Origin: an uncultured Roseiflexaceae bacterium
GTDB lineage: Bacteria; Chloroflexota; Chloroflexia; Chloroflexales; Roseiflexaceae
Assembly (NCBI GenBank): GCA_903932805.1
Contig: CAIZHO010000027.1
Location: 1-8,472 of the forward strand
Length of the DNA: 8,472 nucleotides
Reading direction: 5' to 3'
Shown here: piece after piece, positions 7,048 through 8,472 of the stretch
How positions within the stretch are numbered: position 1 is the stretch's first letter
Layout: every line of letters starts with the position of its first letter
Program-made: the position numbers and the translations under genes
The notes under the pieces: model-generated
What the model was told of the DNA's origin: nothing
Database searches by the model: none
What the model saw: the letters and a program-made list of their open reading frames with translations, nothing else

Positions 7048-7073
7048 AAAACGGGCAATCGTCTGATTGCCCG
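7048..7073 (-). terminator. Rho-independent terminator after spoVS
   Basis: On the minus strand the perfect 9-bp stem CGGGCAATC / GATTGCCCG with a 4-nt loop AGAC is followed directly by TTTT (plus-strand AAAA at 7048-7051). It begins 27 nt after the spoVS stop. There is no comparable T-run on the other side, so it should act only on leftward transcription. It separates the rny-spoVS unit from the hydrogenase operon. Confidence 0.88.
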
Positions 7074-7099
7074 CAACGAATTTCCACGGAAAACGCTAT

Positions 7100-7432
7100 T
7101 CAGCGACGAAAGACCATCAACCGCAATGCCGTGCGTTCTTCATTTTGTATGCGAATGTCCATAAAAGCTGGGACACAGACGATTTCGATGGATTCATGAG
7201 CCAAAAATGCATGTGCAATCGCTACTGCCTTGACGGCTTGGCCTGTTGCGCCGGCCCCAATGGTGTGGATTTCTGCGTGGCGCCCTTCTCGGATTACTCC
7301 GGCAATGGCTCCGGCAACCGCGCTGGGACGCGATTTGGTGGATACTTTGAGAATTTCGGGTGCATCCGCGATCGTCGCGGTGTGTTGCTGCGATGTGATG
7401 CCATAGACGTCAGTGGCTGTGTGTTCATCCAT
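7100..7432 (-). CDS. spoVS: Stage V sporulation protein S (SpoVS family)
   Basis: A 110-residue protein. From residue 27 on it is a full SpoVS domain: EILKVSTKSRP, SAVAGAIAGVIREG, the highly conserved IGAGATGQAVKAVAIA, and CVPAFMDI followed by an ERTAL-L end. SpoVS is a small Alba-like protein needed for late spore development in Bacillus; it also occurs in bacteria with no known sporulation, where its role is unclear. The first ~26 residues (MDEHTATDVYG...) are an extra, weakly conserved-looking extension; Bacillus SpoVS begins almost at the ILKVS strand and is about 86 residues. The ATG at 7432 is favoured by CAGGAG with an 8-nt spacer. It follows rny after 56 nt and has its own terminator downstream, matching the known rny/ymdB/spoVS neighbourhood, here without ymdB between them. 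Confidence 0.93.
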   Translation of the reverse strand: MDEHTATDVYGITSQQHTATIADAPEILKVSTKSRPSAVAGAIAGVIREGRHAEIHTIGAGATGQAVKAVAIAHAFLAHESIEIVCVPAFMDIRIQNEERTALRLMVFRR

Positions 7433-7451
7433 CGGATATGCTCCTGAAGAA

Positions 7452-7479
7452 CCTCCGATGCCAGCATCAGCATCGGAGG
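7452..7479 (-). other. Hairpin between rny and spoVS (possible weak terminator or processing element)
   Basis: A perfect 10-bp inverted repeat, CCTCCGATGC and GCATCGGAGG, with an 8-nt loop, starts 9 nt after the rny stop. On the minus strand it is followed by TTCTTC, a poor T-tract, and then by the spoVS ribosome site CAGGAG. It may terminate partly, protect the rny 3' end, or act as a cleavage site. The 3' arm contains a GGAGG that is too far from the ATG (more than 20 nt) to be the main ribosome site. Confidence 0.6.
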
Positions 7480-7488
7480 GAGGGCTGA

Positions 7489-8472
7489 CTAGCGGGCGTA
7501 TTCGGTGGTACGTGTCTCGCGAATGACGGTTACCTTGATTTGTCCGGGATACTGTAGACTTTCTTCGATTTTTTTGGCGATATTCCGGGCGAGTTGAATG
7601 CTCCCCAGATCATCAATCGTCTCGGGGACCACCATGATGCGAACCTCACGACCTGCTTGGACTGCAAAGGCACGTTGTACACCTTCGAATGAGGTCGCAA
7701 CGCCTTCGAGTGCTTCGAGTCGTTTGATATACAAATCGAGCGTCTCGCGACGGGCGCCGGGACGGCCGCCAGATATTGCATCTACGGCTTGTACCAAGAA
7801 CGCTTCGACGGTCTGTGGCTCTTCGTCGTTGTGGTGCGCAGCAATGGCATGCACAATAGCGGGTGAACGGCCCAGGCGCTTGGCGATATCTGCGCCAATC
7901 ACTGCGTGGGGTCCTTGGACTTCGTGATCGACAGCTTTACCGATATCGTGCAGCAGTGCTGCGGTCTTGGCAATGGCGATGTTTGCACCCAACTCTGCAG
8001 CCATGTGCGATGCAAGCAATGCACATTCGAGTGAGTGATGCAAGACGTTCTGACCATAACTGGTGCGGAACTTCAGTCGCCCGAGTAACTTAATCAAGTC
8101 CGGATGTAAGCCTTGGACATTGGCTTCGTAGGCAACACGTTCGCCTTCTTCGCGCATGACCACATCGAGCTCTTGTTGGGTTTTTTGTACCACTTCTTCG
8201 ATGCGTGTGGGATGAATGCGACCATCTTTGAGTAGTTTGCCCAATGAAAGACGAGCCACCTCACGGCGGACCGGATCGTGACACGACAGGGTAACGGCGT
8301 CTGGTGTGTCATCGACGATGATGTCGACACCAGTAATCTGCTCGAATGCGCGGATATTGCGGCCTTCGCGCCCGATGATACGTCCTTTGATTTCTTCGGA
8401 CGGCAGTGGGACAGTCGAAACCGTAATTTCGGCAACATAATCCGATGCACAGCGTTGGATGGCCATGCTAGA
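7489..8472 (-). CDS. rny: Ribonuclease Y, C-terminal part (5' end beyond window)
   Basis: An endoribonuclease that starts bulk mRNA decay, normally tethered to the membrane by an N-terminal helix. Only the last ~327 residues are here; the frame stays open to the right edge, and the ATG at 8466 is internal because family members continue upstream with a helical region. The KH RNA-binding domain is shown by [15 protein letters not shown] and a [14 protein letters not shown] strand. The HD metal-dependent catalytic domain shows VLHHSLE, the ALLHDIGKA motif carrying the His-Asp pair, and HHNDEEP. The end, [16 protein letters not shown], is typical of the family, as is total length if the missing N-terminal ~190 residues are present. 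It is upstream of spoVS on the same strand, a conserved neighbourhood. Nothing appears damaged. Confidence 0.96.
   Translation of the reverse strand, partial: SSMAIQRCASDYVAEITVSTVPLPSEEIKGRIIGREGRNIRAFEQITGVDIIVDDTPDAVTLSCHDPVRREVARLSLGKLLKDGRIHPTRIEEVVQKTQQELDVVMREEGERVAYEANVQGLHPDLIKLLGRLKFRTSYGQNVLHHSLECALLASHMAAELGANIAIAKTAALLHDIGKAVDHEVQGPHAVIGADIAKRLGRSPAIVHAIAAHHNDEEPQTVEAFLVQAVDAISGGRPGARRETLDLYIKRLEALEGVATSFEGVQRAFAVQAGREVRIMVVPETIDDLGSIQLARNIAKKIEESLQYPGQIKVTVIRETRTTEYAR

Noticed and set aside
6486..7199. Plus-strand open frame of 237 codons
   Set aside because: It lies antisense to the hydrogenase large subunit, runs through the promoter, the spoVS terminator and the end of spoVS, and its translation has no recognisable domain. 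It is a shadow frame.
1..8472. Search for CRISPR arrays, tRNA/rRNA genes, insertion sequences and long direct repeats
   Set aside because: None seen; the window is nearly all coding, and no intergenic gap exceeds about 125 bases.

Overview
All supported genes lie on the minus strand, so the window reads from right to left. It opens with the 3' part of rny (RNase Y), then spoVS, then a clear Rho-independent terminator. A new promoter follows, driving a tightly packed operon of at least seven genes that runs off the left edge. The rny-spoVS pairing is known from Firmicutes, Deinococcus-Thermus and Chloroflexota. Together with roughly balanced base composition (a little over half G+C by eye), a Chloroflexota-like bacterium is plausible, but the window contains no taxonomic marker and this is a weak inference.

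The operon encodes a compact complex of the membrane-bound group 4 [NiFe]-hydrogenase / complex I superfamily. In transcription order the genes are: catalytic large subunit (HycE/HyfG/EchE-like), a large NuoL/HyfB-like membrane subunit, a HyfE/NuoK-like membrane protein, a NuoN/HyfF-like membrane subunit, the NuoB/HyfI/EchC-like small Fe-S subunit, a strongly diverged NuoH/HyfC-like membrane anchor, and an ABC-type ATPase cut by the window edge. Spacings run from a TGATG overlap to 27 nt, so the genes are almost certainly co-transcribed and translationally coupled.

The large subunit keeps all four cysteines of the [NiFe] site (CGTC near the N-terminus, CSAC at the C-terminus), and the small subunit keeps four cysteines for a proximal cluster. 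This separates it from NuoD of complex I and from cysteine-less hydrogenase-related (Ehr) complexes. The unusual points are these. The large subunit ends exactly at the CxxCxxH motif, with no C-terminal extension to be cleaved. No NuoC-like, ferredoxin-like or second NuoN-like subunit is present in the window. Many charged residues that carry protons in the membrane arm of relatives look replaced by neutral ones (alignment by eye). The attached ABC ATPase has degraded signature and switch motifs.

The simplest reading is a divergent hydrogenase, intact at the redox site but with a membrane arm that may be altered or weakened in ion pumping. The promoter lies between the arms of an imperfect inverted repeat, suggesting that the operon is regulated separately from rny-spoVS.
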